DNA from: Nocardia neocaledoniensis
GTDB taxonomy: Bacteria; Actinomycetota; Actinomycetes; Mycobacteriales; Mycobacteriaceae
Assembly: GCF_029868625.1 (NCBI RefSeq)
Contig: NZ_JARWOJ010000133.1
Span: forward strand, 1-55,643
DNA: 55,643 nt
Reading direction: 5' to 3'
Position numbers and translations under genes: made by a program. Below the pieces are notes generated by a model that did not search any database, had not been told where the DNA came from, and saw only the letters and a list, made by a program, of their open reading frames with translations. This document shows positions 1 through 7,703 of the stretch, one piece after another. The stretch's first letter is position 1, and each line of letters starts with the position of its first letter.

Positions 1-656
1 TGGATGCCGATCCCGATCTCCATCTCGTCCGCACCGAGTTCGAACGTCGGTTTCCCCGCGGCGGGCACGGTGCACGAGGTGAGCGCCATGCCCATGCTCC
101 TGGTGCGCTCGTTCACGGCACGGGCGACGGCGGCCACCTCGGGCAGCGCACGTCCCTGCTCGGCGGCGGCACCCGCGATCTTCTCGACCAGCACGGTGCC
201 GCCGACCCCGCGCCTGCCCGCGGTGTAGGTGCTGTCCCGTACGGCCACGTCGTCGTCGACGATCACCGAGACCACCTCGGTGCCGGTCTCGGCGGCGGCC
301 AGCTCGGCGGCCATCTCGAAGTTCATCACGTCGCCGGTGTAGTTCTTCACCACGTGCAGCACCCCGGCGCCGGTATCGACCGCGGATGTCGCCGCCAGGA
401 TCTGGTCCGGCACGGGCGAGGTGAACACCTCACCGGCACAGGCCACATCGAGCATGCCCTGCCCCACGAACCCGCTGTGCAGCGGCTCGTGCCCGGACCC
501 ACCGCCGGAGAGCAGCGCGACCTTGCCGGGCCGGGCCGGCTCGGCGCGGAACACCAGGCGGTTGTCCAGGTCGACCCGCAACGCAGGGTGCGCGGCGGCC
601 AGTCCCGACAGCGCGTCGTTGATCACCGTGGCCGGGTCGTTGATCAGTTTCTTCAT
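1..656 (-). CDS. dhaK: Dihydroxyacetone kinase subunit DhaK (C-terminus cut by window edge)
   Basis: The visible 218 residues start [16 protein letters not shown] and carry the DhaK features [10 protein letters not shown] and, just before the edge, EMEIGIGI, where the family has the His that binds dihydroxyacetone covalently; the window ends inside that His codon. DhaK binds dihydroxyacetone for phosphorylation by DhaL with ATP or a PTS phosphodonor. It lies 11 nt downstream of the MIP channel gene, so the pair probably forms a glycerol/dihydroxyacetone uptake and activation unit. The rest of DhaK and any DhaL/DhaM lie beyond position 1. Which phosphodonor is used cannot be told from here. 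Confidence 0.93.
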   Translation of the reverse strand, partial: MKKLINDPATVINDALSGLAAAHPALRVDLDNRLVFRAEPARPGKVALLSGGGSGHEPLHSGFVGQGMLDVACAGEVFTSPVPDQILAATSAVDTGAGVLHVVKNYTGDVMNFEMAAELAAAETGTEVVSVIVDDDVAVRDSTYTAGRRGVGGTVLVEKIAGAAAEQGRALPEVAAVARAVNERTRSMGMALTSCTVPAAGKPTFELGADEMEIGIGI

Positions 657-667
657 CTGCCTTCTCC

Positions 668-1405
668 TCAGGCGGTCGTGTCGGCGGTGACACGGACGGT
701 GTCGGTGCGGGTGAGCGCGCGCACCACCAGCGCGGCGGCGGCGCCCGCACAGAATTCGGCGGCGAGATAGACCGGGGCCTGGCTCCAGTCGACGGCGCCG
801 CCCCAGAGCTGCTGCACCAGCATGGGCCCCAGGGTGCGCGCGGGATTGATGGACGCGCCGGTGGCGGGGGCGACGGGCACGATCGCGGCGAAGACGACCA
901 GCCCGATCGCGATCCCCGCGAAACCGGGCGGCGCGGCCCGCTGGATCACCAGCAGGACCGTCAGCACCAGGATGAACGTGCCGACGAACTCCGCCACGAA
1001 GGCCTGCCCCGCACCCACGCCGTCGGCGTAGGCCGCGACGCCGAGGCCCACCTCGCTGGCCCGCCGCCCGAGCACCCCGACGATCGCGAGCGCGCCGAGC
1101 ACCGCGCCCACCAGTTGCGCGGCGAGATACGCCGGGACACGTCGCCACGGGAACTGGCCGGACAGCGCCAGCGCCAGCGTCACGGCCGGATTGATGTGGT
1201 TGCCCGAGACATGGCCGAACGCGTAGACGGTGGCGACGACGACCGTGCCGAAGGCCAGTGAGATGACGCCGAGGTCGGCCATCGTGAACGGCGCGTCTCC
1301 GTTGACGATGAGGGTGGCGGGTACCGAGCCGACACCGATGAAGACGAGGAACGCCGTGCCGAGCACCTCGGCGGCGAGCTGCTGCGGGATGCGCAGTCCA
1401 TCCAT
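668..1405 (-). CDS. MIP-family channel (glycerol facilitator / aquaporin)
   Basis: This 245-residue protein has six hydrophobic segments and the two half-helix signatures of the MIP family: HINPAVTLA near residue 73 and [10 protein letters not shown] near residue 186. It should be an inner-membrane channel for glycerol, dihydroxyacetone or water. The ATG has a GGGAGA ribosome site 6 nt upstream on the minus strand. Position directly ahead of dhaK favours a glycerol or dihydroxyacetone role over a pure water channel; this is inferred from context, not from selectivity-filter residues. It is transcribed divergently from an IclR regulator, with a palindrome in the shared intergenic region. Confidence 0.9.
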   Translation of the reverse strand: MDGLRIPQQLAAEVLGTAFLVFIGVGSVPATLIVNGDAPFTMADLGVISLAFGTVVVATVYAFGHVSGNHINPAVTLALALSGQFPWRRVPAYLAAQLVGAVLGALAIVGVLGRRASEVGLGVAAYADGVGAGQAFVAEFVGTFILVLTVLLVIQRAAPPGFAGIAIGLVVFAAIVPVAPATGASINPARTLGPMLVQQLWGGAVDWSQAPVYLAAEFCAGAAAALVVRALTRTDTVRVTADTTA

Positions 1406-1433
1406 GGGGATCTCCCGAGTGTTTACGAATCAC

Positions 1434-1450
1434 ATTCGACAATGTCGAAT
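1434..1450. promoter_or_regulatory. Palindromic operator candidate for the divergent IclR regulator
   Basis: ATTCGAC-AAT-GTCGAAT is a perfect inverted repeat with 7-bp arms and a 3-bp spacer. It lies between the divergent MIP channel and IclR genes, ending 8 bp before the -10-like TAGAGT of the regulator. IclR proteins bind short palindromes in such shared regions; that this one is the site is inferred. Confidence 0.6.
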
Positions 1451-1458
1451 TGAATTCG

Positions 1459-1464
1459 TAGAGT
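1459..1464 (+). promoter_or_regulatory. -10 box TAGAGT, leaderless promoter candidate
   Basis: TAGAGT fits the actinobacterial TAnnnT -10 pattern and ends 6 nt before an in-frame ATG at 1471, the spacing expected when transcription starts on the start codon. Confidence 0.45.
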
Positions 1465-1470
1465 ACGTTG

Positions 1471-2268
1471 ATGTTGCGTGGGTCACAAGACCCCCTCGAT
1501 GATTCCTCGAAAGGGCGCAATGTGATCCAGTCGGTCGATCGAGCCGTCCGCATCCTGTTCGCCCTGCAGGGCTCCCGGCGGATGACGTTGTCGGAGCTGG
1601 CCGCCGAGCTCGGGCTGCCCGCCACCACGGCACACGGCATCGTCCGCACCCTCACCGCGCACGGCATGGTGGTCCAGGAACACGGCGGCGGCCGCTATCA
1701 GCTCGGCCCCGCGGTGCTGCGGCTGGGCAACGTCTACCTCGACACGCTCGACCTGCGCGCCCGCGCCCTCACCTGGGCACACGAGCTGGCCAAACAGACC
1801 GGGCTCGCGGTACGGGTCGGGGTGCTCCTCGGCGAGGACATCGTGATCATCCACCACGAGCCGCGACCCGACGGGAGCAGGCAGATGCCGGAGGTCGGCA
1901 TCGAGATCCCCGCGCACGCCAGCGCCCTCGGCAAGGCCGTCCTCGCCCACCTCGAGCCCGCCCAGGGCGCGCTGCGCAGCATGACCGGGGCCACCGTCAC
2001 CGACCCCGCCCTCCTCACCGACCAGCTCCGCGAGGTGGCCGCCACCGGTATCGCCTACGAGTGCGACGAAGCCGTGCTCGGCGAATCCTGTGTCGCGGGT
2101 ACGGTTTTCGACCGGGCGGGCGCCGCCGTCGGCGCGGTCGGCGTGGTGTTGCCGACCACCGAGTGGCCGGCACCGGAGGCCACCGTCGACGCCGTCCGCA
2201 CCACCGCCCGCACCATCTCCCGGGAACTCGGCGCCACCACCTGGCCCGCACCGCCCGCGCGGTCCTGA
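1471..2268 (+). CDS. IclR-family transcriptional regulator (likely of the glycerol/dihydroxyacetone genes)
   Basis: The protein has an N-terminal winged helix-turn-helix ([12 protein letters not shown], then [13 protein letters not shown]) and a C-terminal IclR effector domain ([33 protein letters not shown]). Two starts are possible. ATG 1471 lies 6 nt after a TAGAGT box and would be leaderless. GTG 1522 has an AAGGG ribosome site and gives a more compact N-terminus. I chose 1471 because leaderless starts are common in this window. Streptomyces GylR, which controls glycerol use, is also an IclR protein, so control of the divergent MIP-dhaK pair is a reasonable inference. Confidence 0.85.
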   Translation: MLRGSQDPLDDSSKGRNVIQSVDRAVRILFALQGSRRMTLSELAAELGLPATTAHGIVRTLTAHGMVVQEHGGGRYQLGPAVLRLGNVYLDTLDLRARALTWAHELAKQTGLAVRVGVLLGEDIVIIHHEPRPDGSRQMPEVGIEIPAHASALGKAVLAHLEPAQGALRSMTGATVTDPALLTDQLREVAATGIAYECDEAVLGESCVAGTVFDRAGAAVGAVGVVLPTTEWPAPEATVDAVRTTARTISRELGATTWPAPPARS

Positions 2269-2374
2269 ACCGCCCCCGCCGCGGCCGCGAATTCCGCTAT
2301 CGCTGCGCGGAAGCATTGTGCCCGCGCTCCGCAGTGGCCATAGTTCACGGCACTTCGTCCCGAGGGAGGCCGCC

Positions 2375-3109
2375 ATGACCGCTACCGAACCGCCGCGTTC
2401 CGGCGCGCAGGCAGTCGACCGTGCGGTGCACGTGCTCAACTGCTTCCACGGCGGCGATCCGGAACTCTCGCTGAGCGAGCTGGCACAGCGCTCAGGGCTC
2501 CCCGTGAGCACCACCTTCCGTCTCGCGCAGGCGCTCGTGCGCGGCAGGCTGCTCGAACAGGACCGGGCCACCGACCGGTACCGGATCGGGCACGGTCTGG
2601 CCTGCCTGGCGCGCCCGGCGCTGTCGCGGCTCGGCCTCGACGCGGCCGCGCCGCACCTCTACGCACTCGCCGCGGGCATCAAGATCACCGTGAGCCTCAG
2701 CGTCCCCGATGCCGGCGAGGCGCTCACCGTATTCCAGGCTCGACCACCGGTGTCCTTCTGCCACAACCAGATTCCGCAGGAGCGCAGGCCCCTCGAGGCC
2801 AGCGCCGTAGGTCACGCCCTGCTCGCGCACACCGCCACCGATCGCGGCAACGGCGAACTTTTCGACACGGTGCGCCGACGCGGGTTCGCCGTGGAGGAGA
2901 TCGACGCCGACGAGCCGATCCGCGCGATCGCCGTCCCCGTGCTCGGCCCCGACCGCCAGGTCTGGGGTGCGCTCGGCGTCCAAGCGCGCGCGATCCGGCT
3001 CGACCGCGAGCTGGTGCGGGCGGTCGTGCCCGCCATGCATCAGATCGCCGTGCGGATCGGCCCGTACTTCCACACCGCCGCCGCTGGTACGGGATTCGAC
3101 GCACCATGA
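2375..3109 (+). CDS. IclR-family transcriptional regulator (next to the organosulfur cluster)
   Basis: A 244-residue IclR protein: winged helix-turn-helix at about residues 10-70 (QAVDRAVHVLNCF; LPVSTTFRLAQALV), then an IclR-type effector domain (LEASAVGHALLAH). The ATG at 2375 follows a GGGAGG ribosome site; upstream in-frame sequence is overlap with the preceding IclR gene region. The effector half is divergent from the first IclR protein, so this is not a recent duplicate. It is encoded in the same direction as the sulfonate transporter, about 300 bp upstream of it, and may regulate it. No obvious palindrome supports that. Confidence 0.85.
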   Translation: MTATEPPRSGAQAVDRAVHVLNCFHGGDPELSLSELAQRSGLPVSTTFRLAQALVRGRLLEQDRATDRYRIGHGLACLARPALSRLGLDAAAPHLYALAAGIKITVSLSVPDAGEALTVFQARPPVSFCHNQIPQERRPLEASAVGHALLAHTATDRGNGELFDTVRRRGFAVEEIDADEPIRAIAVPVLGPDRQVWGALGVQARAIRLDRELVRAVVPAMHQIAVRIGPYFHTAAAGTGFDAP

Positions 3110-3177
3110 TTTTCACGATGCGAAAACGCCGTTGCCGCGCCGAGACCGCAGAGCGCACTATGGAATTCGATGCGGCG

Positions 3178-3183
3178 TAGCCT
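3178..3183 (+). promoter_or_regulatory. -10 box TAGCCT for the sulfur-cluster leader transcript (candidate)
   Basis: TAGCCT matches TAnnnT and would place the transcript start near 3190, about 20 nt before the leader-peptide ATG at 3212. No convincing -35 element was seen. Confidence 0.3.
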
Positions 3184-3211
3184 CCGCCGCACCTGTCACG
3201 AGAGTCCCGAC

Positions 3212-3289
3212 ATGATCGATTCCCCCGCGCTCGTCCGCCGCCGCACGGTGGACCTCATGCGCCTGTCGCCCGGATTCTGTCGCCGCTGA
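3212..3289 (+). CDS. Cys-codon leader peptide, 25 residues, upstream of the sulfonate transporter
   Basis: An ATG at 3212 opens a 25-codon frame ending in TGA 3287-3289. The C-terminal half reads RRRTVDLMRLSPGFCRR. The pattern (Arg-rich, then V-D-L-x-R, then a Cys two or three residues from the end) matches the short 'putative leader peptides' that precede sulfur and cysteine genes in actinobacteria; in mycobacteria, Cys-coding short ORFs have been shown to act as cysteine-responsive attenuators. The only Cys codon, TGT 3278-3280, is the first base triplet of a GC hairpin. The peptide product itself probably has no function; its translation is the sensor. Start strength is modest (GAGAG 6-10 nt upstream). 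Confidence 0.7.
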   Translation: MIDSPALVRRRTVDLMRLSPGFCRR

Positions 3290-3302
3290 CGACGCGGCGG
3301 CA
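3278..3302 (+). promoter_or_regulatory. Hairpin overlapping the end of the leader peptide (attenuator candidate)
   Basis: The arms TGTCGCCGC (3278-3286) and GCGGCGGCA (3294-3302) form a 9-bp stem with one G-U pair and a 7-nt loop holding the stop codon. The 5' arm begins with the leader's Cys codon, and a pyrimidine-rich stretch follows at 3317-3330. A ribosome slowed at the Cys codon would block this stem. No classical U-run follows, so the stem could act through Rho or structure instead. Confidence 0.5.
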
Positions 3303-3417
3303 CCGTCCGTCGCCACTTTCTCCTTCTTCCCGGATATCCGTTCGCGCGGATCGTCGCGGCGTGCGCCCGTGTGGGCTCGCCGCGCGGTGACGCGTGCCGT
3401 CGAAAGCACCCCGAATC

Positions 3418-4500
3418 ATGTTGTCCACCTTCTTCCGTCGACGTCCGCTCCGAGCGCTCGCCGCCACGCTCGTCGTTCCCGCCGCCCTCGCGGTGGTCAC
3501 CGCGTGCGGCGCCGCCGAGGCGCCGACGACCGCCGACGGCAAGACCGTGCTGCGCTATCAGGGCCAGACCGGCCTGGTCACCCCCTACGAACTCGCCGAC
3601 CATCTCGGCTACTTCAGCGAGATCAGCCTGAAGTGGGAAGGCGACACCACCAGCGGACCGGCCAATATCCAGGCCGCGGCCACCAAGCAGATCGAATTCG
3701 GCAGCGCGTTCAACGGCGCGGTGGTCAAGCTGGCCGCCGGTGGCGCACCGGTGCAAGCGGTACTGAGTTCCTACGGTTCCGACGCCAAGTCCTACACCGG
3801 ATATTTCGTCCGTGAGGACTCCGGGATCACCGGTGCCCGCGACCTGATCGGCAAAAAGGTCGGCGTGAACACGCTCGGCGCGCACCACGAGTTCGTCACC
3901 CGCGAATGGCTGCATCAGCAGGGGTTGACCGAGGCCGAGATCAAGCAGGTCCAGCTGATCGTGGTGCCGCCGGTCAATACCGAGGAGGCGTTGCGCAGCG
4001 GTCAGATCGACGTCGGCGCGCTGAACAGCGTGTGGCGCGAGACCGCCGTCGGGCGTGGGGGTGTGCGTCCGTTGTTCACCGACACCGCCATATTCGGCGA
4101 ATTCGATTACGGCACCTACGTTTTCCGCAAGGACTTCATCGCGCAGAACCCCGAGGCCGTCAAGGATTTCGTGCAGGGCACGGCCAGAGCCACCCGCTGG
4201 TTGCAGATCACCCCGCGTGACGAGGTGATCGCGAAGTTCACCGCGATCATCAACCAGCGTGGACGCAACGAGAACCTGAAGCTGCTCGACTACTGGCGCA
4301 GCTCCGGCATTCCGGTCCCTGGCGCGGTGATCGCGGACAAGGAGATCCAGATCTGGATCGACTGGCTCGAGCGCAACGGCGAACTGCCCGAGGGCAAGAT
4401 CGCCGCCGCCGACCTGTTCACCAACAAGGACAACCCCTACGCCAACGGCACCTACCAGCCGGCCAGCGGCCCGACCGGAGAGGTGGTGGCCGCGAAATGA
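3418..4500 (+). CDS. ssuA: ABC transporter substrate-binding lipoprotein, SsuA/TauA type
   Basis: The product has a twin-Arg-rich signal followed by a lipobox (VVTAC), then a periplasmic-binding fold of the SsuA/NMT1 type (TPYELADHLGYF; AAATKQIEFGSAFN; ALRSGQIDVGALNSVW). It should be a lipid-anchored receptor that delivers an aliphatic sulfonate or related organosulfur compound to the SsuBC pair. ATG 3418 places the Cys about 31 residues in. An in-frame GTG at 3394 is the alternative and would lengthen the signal region. Its stop overlaps the ATPase start (ATGA). Substrate identity is inferred from the flanking oxygenases and the Cys leader; nitrate- or taurine-type ligands are possible. Confidence 0.85.
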   Translation: MLSTFFRRRPLRALAATLVVPAALAVVTACGAAEAPTTADGKTVLRYQGQTGLVTPYELADHLGYFSEISLKWEGDTTSGPANIQAAATKQIEFGSAFNGAVVKLAAGGAPVQAVLSSYGSDAKSYTGYFVREDSGITGARDLIGKKVGVNTLGAHHEFVTREWLHQQGLTEAEIKQVQLIVVPPVNTEEALRSGQIDVGALNSVWRETAVGRGGVRPLFTDTAIFGEFDYGTYVFRKDFIAQNPEAVKDFVQGTARATRWLQITPRDEVIAKFTAIINQRGRNENLKLLDYWRSSGIPVPGAVIADKEIQIWIDWLERNGELPEGKIAAADLFTNKDNPYANGTYQPASGPTGEVVAAK

Positions 4501-5357
4501 GCAGCACCACAGCCAAACTCGCCCTGCGCGGCGTCGGCAAGCAGTTCGTCGTGCGCGGCGCGGCCGAGAAGTTCACCGCGATCGACGACATCAGCATCGA
4601 GGTCGGCGCCGGCGAATTCCTCGTGCTCGTCGGGCCCAGCGGGTCGGGGAAATCCACACTGCTCGATCTGCTGGGCGGGCTGAGCACGCCGAGTTCGGGA
4701 CAGATCCTGCTCGACGGGGCGCCGATCACCGGCCCCGGCCTCGACCGCGGCGTGGTGTTCCAGCAGTACGCCCTGCTGCCGTGGCGGACCGCCCGCGCCA
4801 ATATCCAATTCGGGCTCGAAGCCAAGGGCATCGCCCGCAAGGAGCGGCGCGCGATCGCCGACCACTATCTGGAGCTGGTCGGTCTCGCCGGGTTCGGCGA
4901 CCGATATCCGCACGAGTTGTCCGGCGGCATGAAGCAACGCGTCGCTATCGCCCGCAGCCTGGCCTTCGACCCGGAGGTGTTGCTGATGGACGAACCGTTC
5001 GCCGCGCTCGACGCCCAGACCAGGGAGTCGCTGCAGGACGAACTGCTGCGCATCTGGCGGGCGACGGGCAAGACGATCCTGTTCATCACCCACGGCATCG
5101 ACGAGGCCGTCTACCTGGGCCAGCGAGTAGCGGTGCTCACTTCACGCCCGGGCCGGGTCAAGGCCGTGATCGACATCGAGATCGACCGCACCGGCGAGCT
5201 CGACGTCCGTTCCAGCGAACAGTTTCGCGACTACCGCCACCGCATCTGGACCGAACTGCGCAGCGAGGTCAGCCGGGCCCAGCGGCTCGAGCTCGCCACC
5301 GAAGACAGTGCCGCCGCGGCGGCCGCCTCGACCGACAGGAGCCCCGCCCATGCCTAG
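4497..5357 (+). CDS. ssuB: ABC transporter ATPase, SsuB type
   Basis: A 286-residue ABC ATPase. Walker A is GPSGSGKST near residue 47, the Q-loop lies in VFQQYALLPW, the ABC signature is LSGGMKQR near 141, and Walker B is VLLMDEPFAALD near 162, followed by the switch His (FITHGIDEAV). It energises uptake with the SsuA-like receptor and SsuC-like permease. The start codon overlaps the receptor stop as ATGA and its own stop lies inside the permease start region, so the three transporter genes are translationally coupled. The NitT/TauT subfamily is clear; the substrate is not. Confidence 0.92.
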   Translation: MSSTTAKLALRGVGKQFVVRGAAEKFTAIDDISIEVGAGEFLVLVGPSGSGKSTLLDLLGGLSTPSSGQILLDGAPITGPGLDRGVVFQQYALLPWRTARANIQFGLEAKGIARKERRAIADHYLELVGLAGFGDRYPHELSGGMKQRVAIARSLAFDPEVLLMDEPFAALDAQTRESLQDELLRIWRATGKTILFITHGIDEAVYLGQRVAVLTSRPGRVKAVIDIEIDRTGELDVRSSEQFRDYRHRIWTELRSEVSRAQRLELATEDSAAAAAASTDRSPAHA

Positions 5358-6243
5358 CGCCGTCCCCCTGCTCGTCCGTCCGCGCTCGGTAGCCGCCGCG
5401 CCGACCGCGGCGCCGACCCCCGTCCCGGCCTCGCCCGCCCTCGCGACCGGCCCGGCCCGCGCGGCCCGCACTTCGGTCGCCGCGCTGGTGCGCCTCACCA
5501 AACCGCTGCTCGCGTTCGCGCTGCTGCTCGGCGCCTGGGAACTCGCACCGCGGTTCGGCCTGGTCGACGAGGTGTTCCTGCCGCCGTTCTCGGTGGTGGT
5601 CCAGGCCTTCGCCGAGCTCAGCGCCAACGGGCAACTGGGCGAACACGTCTCGGCCAGCCTCACCCGCTCCGTGACGGGGTTCTCGATCGCGCTGGTGATC
5701 GCCGTCCCGGTGGGCATCGCCATCGCCTGGTACAAGCCGGTCTCGGATTTCCTCAACCCGGTGCTGGAGCTGTTCCGCAACACCGCCGCCCTGGCGCTGC
5801 TGCCGGTCTTCGTGCTGATCCTCGGCATCGGTGAGACCTCGAAGATCGCGTTGATCGGCTACGCGACCTTCTTCCCGATCCTGCTCAACACCATCACCGG
5901 CGTGCGCACCGTCGACCCACTGTTGGTCAAATCAGCCGTCTCGCTGGGTTTTTCGCCGATCCGGCTGTTCCAGAAGGTGATCCTGCCCGCGGCCATCCCG
6001 TCGATCTTCACCGGGATCAGGATGGCGGCGGCGGGCTCGATCCTGGTCCTGATCGCCGCCGAGATGGTCGGCGCCCGCGCCGGACTCGGCTATCTCATCA
6101 CCGCAGCCCAGCAGAATTTCCAGATCCCGCAGATGTACGCGGGCATCGTCGCCATCTCACTGATCGGCCTCGCCTTCAACTTCGCCCTCGTCGCGCTGGA
6201 ACGCCGCCTCTCGCGCTGGCGCACCTCGCCGACCGACGCCTGA
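5350..6243 (+). CDS. ssuC: ABC transporter permease, SsuC type
   Basis: A 297-residue inner-membrane permease with an Ala/Pro-rich N-terminal tail and about six transmembrane segments. The cytoplasmic EAA loop that contacts the ATPase is recognisable around KSAVSLGFSPIRLFQKVILP. ATG 5350 overlaps the end of ssuB by 8 nt. Upstream codons in frame lie inside ssuB and were not used. It completes an SsuABC-type importer, followed 14 nt later by a flavin-dependent monooxygenase. Confidence 0.9.
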   Translation: MPSAVPLLVRPRSVAAAPTAAPTPVPASPALATGPARAARTSVAALVRLTKPLLAFALLLGAWELAPRFGLVDEVFLPPFSVVVQAFAELSANGQLGEHVSASLTRSVTGFSIALVIAVPVGIAIAWYKPVSDFLNPVLELFRNTAALALLPVFVLILGIGETSKIALIGYATFFPILLNTITGVRTVDPLLVKSAVSLGFSPIRLFQKVILPAAIPSIFTGIRMAAAGSILVLIAAEMVGARAGLGYLITAAQQNFQIPQMYAGIVAISLIGLAFNFALVALERRLSRWRTSPTDA

Positions 6244-6257
6244 CCAGGAGAACCACC

Positions 6258-7598
6258 ATGTCCCGCAAGACCTTCCACCTCAATGCCTTCCTCATGGGTG
6301 TCGGCCACCACGAGGCCGCCTGGCGCCATCCGCGGACCGACGCGCACCGTGTGCTCGATGTGCGCCACTTCCAGGATCTGGCGCGCATCGCCGAGCGCGG
6401 CACGCTCGACTCGGTGTTCTTCGCCGACACCCTCGCCGTCGGCCCGCGCATCGAACGCAACACCCTCGCGGTGTTCGAGCCGGTCACGCTGCTGTCGGCC
6501 ATCGCCGCGGTCACCGAGCGGATCGGCCTGATCGCCACCGCGTCGACCAGCTACAACGAACCGTTCAACCTCGCCCGCAAGTTCGCCTCGCTCGATCACA
6601 TCAGCGGTGGCAGAGCCGGGTGGAACATCGTCACCTCCGGAAACGCCGACGAAGCCTACAACTTCGGTCTCGACGCGATCCCCGAGCACACCCGCCGCTA
6701 CGAGCGCGCGGCGGAGTTCGTCGACGTGGCCCTCGCCCTGTGGGACAGCTGGGAGGCCGAGGCGATCGTGCTCGACACCGAGGCCGGCGTCTTCGCCGAC
6801 CCCGCCCGGGTGCACACCCTCGACTACGCCGGGGAGCGTTTCCGGGTACGCGGCCCCCTGAATTCGCCGCGCGGCCCCCAGGGCAGGCCGTTGCTGGTGC
6901 AGGCGGGTTCCTCCGAGTCCGGCAAGGAATTCGCCGCGCACCGCGCCGAAGCCGTGTTCACGGCGCAGCGTACCCTCGACGAAGGGGTCCGGTTCTACCG
7001 TGACCTCAAGTCGCGGCTGGCGAAATACGGTCGCGCCGAGCACGAGTTGAAGGTGCTGCCCGGCCTGGTGCCGTTCATCGCCGACACCGCCGCGGAGGCC
7101 AGGGCGCTCGAACGGGAGTTCACCGCGCTCATCTCGCCCGACTACGCGCTGCGCCAACTCTCGTCCATGCTCGGCGTCGACCTCACCGCGCACGCGCTGG
7201 ACGCGCCGCTGCCCCCGCTGCCCGCCGAGAGCGAGATCGAGGGCGGCAAGAGCCGCTTCACGCTGGTCAAGGAGCTGGCCGAGACCGAGGACCTCACGGT
7301 GCGCCAGCTCATCGGCAAACTCGGCGGCGGCCGCGGGCACCGCACCTTCGCCGGAACGCCGGACCAGGTCGCCGACGAGCTGCAGACCTGGTTCGAGGCG
7401 GGCGCCGCCGACGGCTTCAACATCATGCCGCCGTACCTACCGGGCGGGCTCGAGGATTTCGTCGATCGGGTGGTCCCGATCCTGCGGGAGCGCGGGCTGT
7501 TCCGCAGCGCCTACGAGGCCACGACGCTGCGCGGTCACTACGGCCTCGATCCGGTGGAAAACCGCTTCGCCCAGCGCGATTCACGGGCGAGTGCCTGA
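6258..7598 (+). CDS. FMNH2-dependent monooxygenase, NtaA/SnaA/DszA family (LLM class)
   Basis: A 446-residue luciferase-like monooxygenase, the usual length for the NtaA/SnaA/DszA branch. Typical segments are FHLNAFLMGVGHHEAAWRHP at the start, FFADTL, a flavin-binding ISGGRAGWNIVTS, and QAGSSESGKEFAA. These enzymes use reduced FMN from a separate reductase to cleave C-S or C-N bonds or oxidise sulfones. With an SsuABC importer upstream and a TauD homologue downstream, the likely role is oxygenolytic release of sulfite from an organosulfur compound. No flavin reductase gene is in the cluster. The ribosome site is AGGAG 7 nt before the ATG. Its stop overlaps the ATG of a second leader peptide by one base (TGATG). 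Confidence 0.88.
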   Translation: MSRKTFHLNAFLMGVGHHEAAWRHPRTDAHRVLDVRHFQDLARIAERGTLDSVFFADTLAVGPRIERNTLAVFEPVTLLSAIAAVTERIGLIATASTSYNEPFNLARKFASLDHISGGRAGWNIVTSGNADEAYNFGLDAIPEHTRRYERAAEFVDVALALWDSWEAEAIVLDTEAGVFADPARVHTLDYAGERFRVRGPLNSPRGPQGRPLLVQAGSSESGKEFAAHRAEAVFTAQRTLDEGVRFYRDLKSRLAKYGRAEHELKVLPGLVPFIADTAAEARALEREFTALISPDYALRQLSSMLGVDLTAHALDAPLPPLPAESEIEGGKSRFTLVKELAETEDLTVRQLIGKLGGGRGHRTFAGTPDQVADELQTWFEAGAADGFNIMPPYLPGGLEDFVDRVVPILRERGLFRSAYEATTLRGHYGLDPVENRFAQRDSRASA

Positions 7599-7663
7599 TG
7601 CCGCCGCGACGGCTCGACATCGAGTACATGCGGACGGTGAGCAGCTCCTGTCCGGGCCGCTGA
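7598..7663 (+). CDS. Second Cys-codon leader peptide, 21 residues, inside the operon
   Basis: An ATG at 7598, sharing its A with the monooxygenase stop (TGATG), opens a 21-codon frame ending at TGA 7661-7663. It reads RRLDIEYMRTVSSSCPGR near its end. Aligned without gaps to the first leader, IEYMRTVSSSC and VDLMRLSPGFC share the hydrophobic-acidic-x-M-R-x5-C pattern. This is again the actinobacterial Cys leader type. The single Cys codon TGT 7649-7651 is followed directly by a GC stem. It would let the dioxygenase and flavoprotein genes be attenuated separately from the transporter. Too short for routine gene callers. Confidence 0.65.
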   Translation: MPPRRLDIEYMRTVSSSCPGR

Positions 7664-7682
7664 GCACCCGCCTCCCGCCCGG
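7652..7682 (+). promoter_or_regulatory. Hairpin directly after the second leader's Cys codon (attenuator candidate)
   Basis: CCGGGC (7652-7657) pairs with GCCCGG (7677-7682), followed by CTTTCCC. The 5' arm starts at the base after the Cys codon, mirroring the arrangement at 3278-3302. The loop (19 nt) contains the leader stop codon. Confidence 0.4.
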
Positions 7683-7703
7683 CTTTCCCGAAGGACCAGA
7701 CAC

